This document shows, piece by piece, positions 63,450-64,000 of a DNA stretch of 64,000 nt; the stretch's first letter is position 1, and every line of letters begins with the position of its first letter. Location of the stretch: NCBI GenBank assembly GCA_000181795.3, contig CM012954.1, positions 13,746,125 to 13,810,124 of the forward strand, given 5' to 3'. This DNA is from Trichinella spiralis. Its lineage: Eukaryota > Nematoda > Enoplea > Trichinellida > Trichinellidae. A model generated the notes under the pieces. The model was not told the origin of the DNA and ran no database searches. It was given only the letters and a program-made list of their open reading frames with translations. The position numbers were made by a program, and so were the translations under genes.

Positions 63450-64000
63450 TCACGTGGGCCGATCTTCTTCAATTCGCTGAAAAAAACAGAACCGTTACAA
63501 TCAACATAACATGTATGAGAAGAAAGAAAAAATATTTTACCTCTACTCTTCCGCCCGAAATGCCCGATGGAACGTTGACAATGTTCTGCAAGAATGGTTC
63601 CACAGCGTCGTCATCGTAAACAATAAATGGTGTTCCTTCTCCGACAACAGCCAATGATGTATTCTGAAACAGAAACGAAAAATATGCTGCATTTAATCCA
63701 ACACAAAAACAGCTCAAAACTTACTTTTTTAGACAAGCTGAGTTCATTTGGAAGTGTTTCGCGAAGTGCAATCAAAGCGTGCTCGATCAAACTGTTCAAA
63801 TTCGCTAAAATAAACATTATTTCGACGTAAAATAATAAAAATTCACATAATTCCATTTTTCAAAAAAAAACTAATTAACATAAACTGATTGAAATAAAAA
63901 TCTCACTGTTTGTAATTTCGGAAAGATGTTTCTCCAAGTATGTACGTGCACTTTGAGATCGAGCTCCCATTGCCATCGCTTTACAATCGTACACATTAGC
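63450..64000 (-). CDS. PSMA1: 20S proteasome subunit alpha-6 (PSMA1), 3' part; 5' end outside window
   Basis: Four exons on the minus strand (64000-63907, 63804-63725, 63663-63541, 63476-63450) join in phase. They read [18 protein letters not shown] then [49 protein letters not shown], and a short tail ending RIEEDRPT before TGA. The blocks [20 protein letters not shown] and the final [10 protein letters not shown] match the C-terminal half of PSMA1/alpha-6 (nematode pas-6). Alpha subunits form the gated outer rings of the 20S core and have no peptidase activity. The N-terminal half and start lie beyond 64000. The C-terminal tail is shorter than the acidic tail of vertebrate PSMA1. Confidence 0.93.

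Overview
This window is AT-rich eukaryotic DNA with intron-containing genes, short introns (mostly 40-150 nt), frequent TTTCAG-type acceptors and many microsatellites. The gene set points to a protostome: a PDZ plus four-LIM muscle protein of the Zasp52/ALP-1 type, a secreted protein with eight chitin-binding type-2 domains, and single FNDC3 and FAM43 genes. I favour a nematode, perhaps an early-branching (enoplean or dorylaimian) one. This is inference from architecture and splice style; an arthropod or tardigrade is not excluded. I saw no tRNA, rRNA, CRISPR array or retroelement.

Layout. 1-3.8 kb: mostly non-coding, with one possible small secreted protein. 3.8-4.8 kb (-): FAM43-type PTB adaptor. 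4.8-12.3 kb: gene-poor, starting with a cluster of AGGTCA-like half-sites. 12.3-15.3 kb (-): adenylyl cyclase-associated protein (CAP), with a pogo/Tigger-like MITE in one intron. 15.4-17.2 kb (-): exon-like pieces of an unassigned gene. 17.2-18.6 kb (-): ELMO-domain protein (ELMOD). 19.1-21.3 kb (+): chitin-binding protein. 22.8-23.6 kb (-): Ran GTPase. 24.3-25.8 kb (+): ribonucleotide reductase small subunit. 27.2-35.4 kb (-): FNDC3, 15 coding exons. 35.4-50.6 kb: a 15-kb gene desert full of simple repeats. 50.6-53.0 kb (-): an unrecognised secreted protein in seven exons. 54.4-60.4 kb (+): ALP-1/Zasp. 60.8-62.1 kb (-): F-box/leucine-rich-repeat protein. 63.4-64.0 kb (-): proteasome alpha-6 subunit, cut by the window edge.

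The genes are mostly housekeeping or cytoskeletal and do not form one pathway. CAP, ALP-1/Zasp and perhaps ELMOD (ARF-family GAP) share actin or membrane-traffic roles. Three head-to-head pairs (ELMOD/chitin-binding, Ran/RNR2, orphan/ALP-1) may share promoters. Exon joins were checked by reading phase by hand. CAP (from the downstream ATG), ELMOD, Ran, RNR2, FNDC3, the orphan, ALP-1 and the F-box gene all give consistent frames from start to stop.

Most worth a second look: the orphan secreted protein, which may contain a three-fold internal repeat on symmetric phase-1 exons; low-complexity loop insertions at the same place in three successive FN3 domains of FNDC3; a possible PDZ-only terminal exon in ALP-1/Zasp; the unassigned exon chain between CAP and ELMOD; and the intronic MITE.
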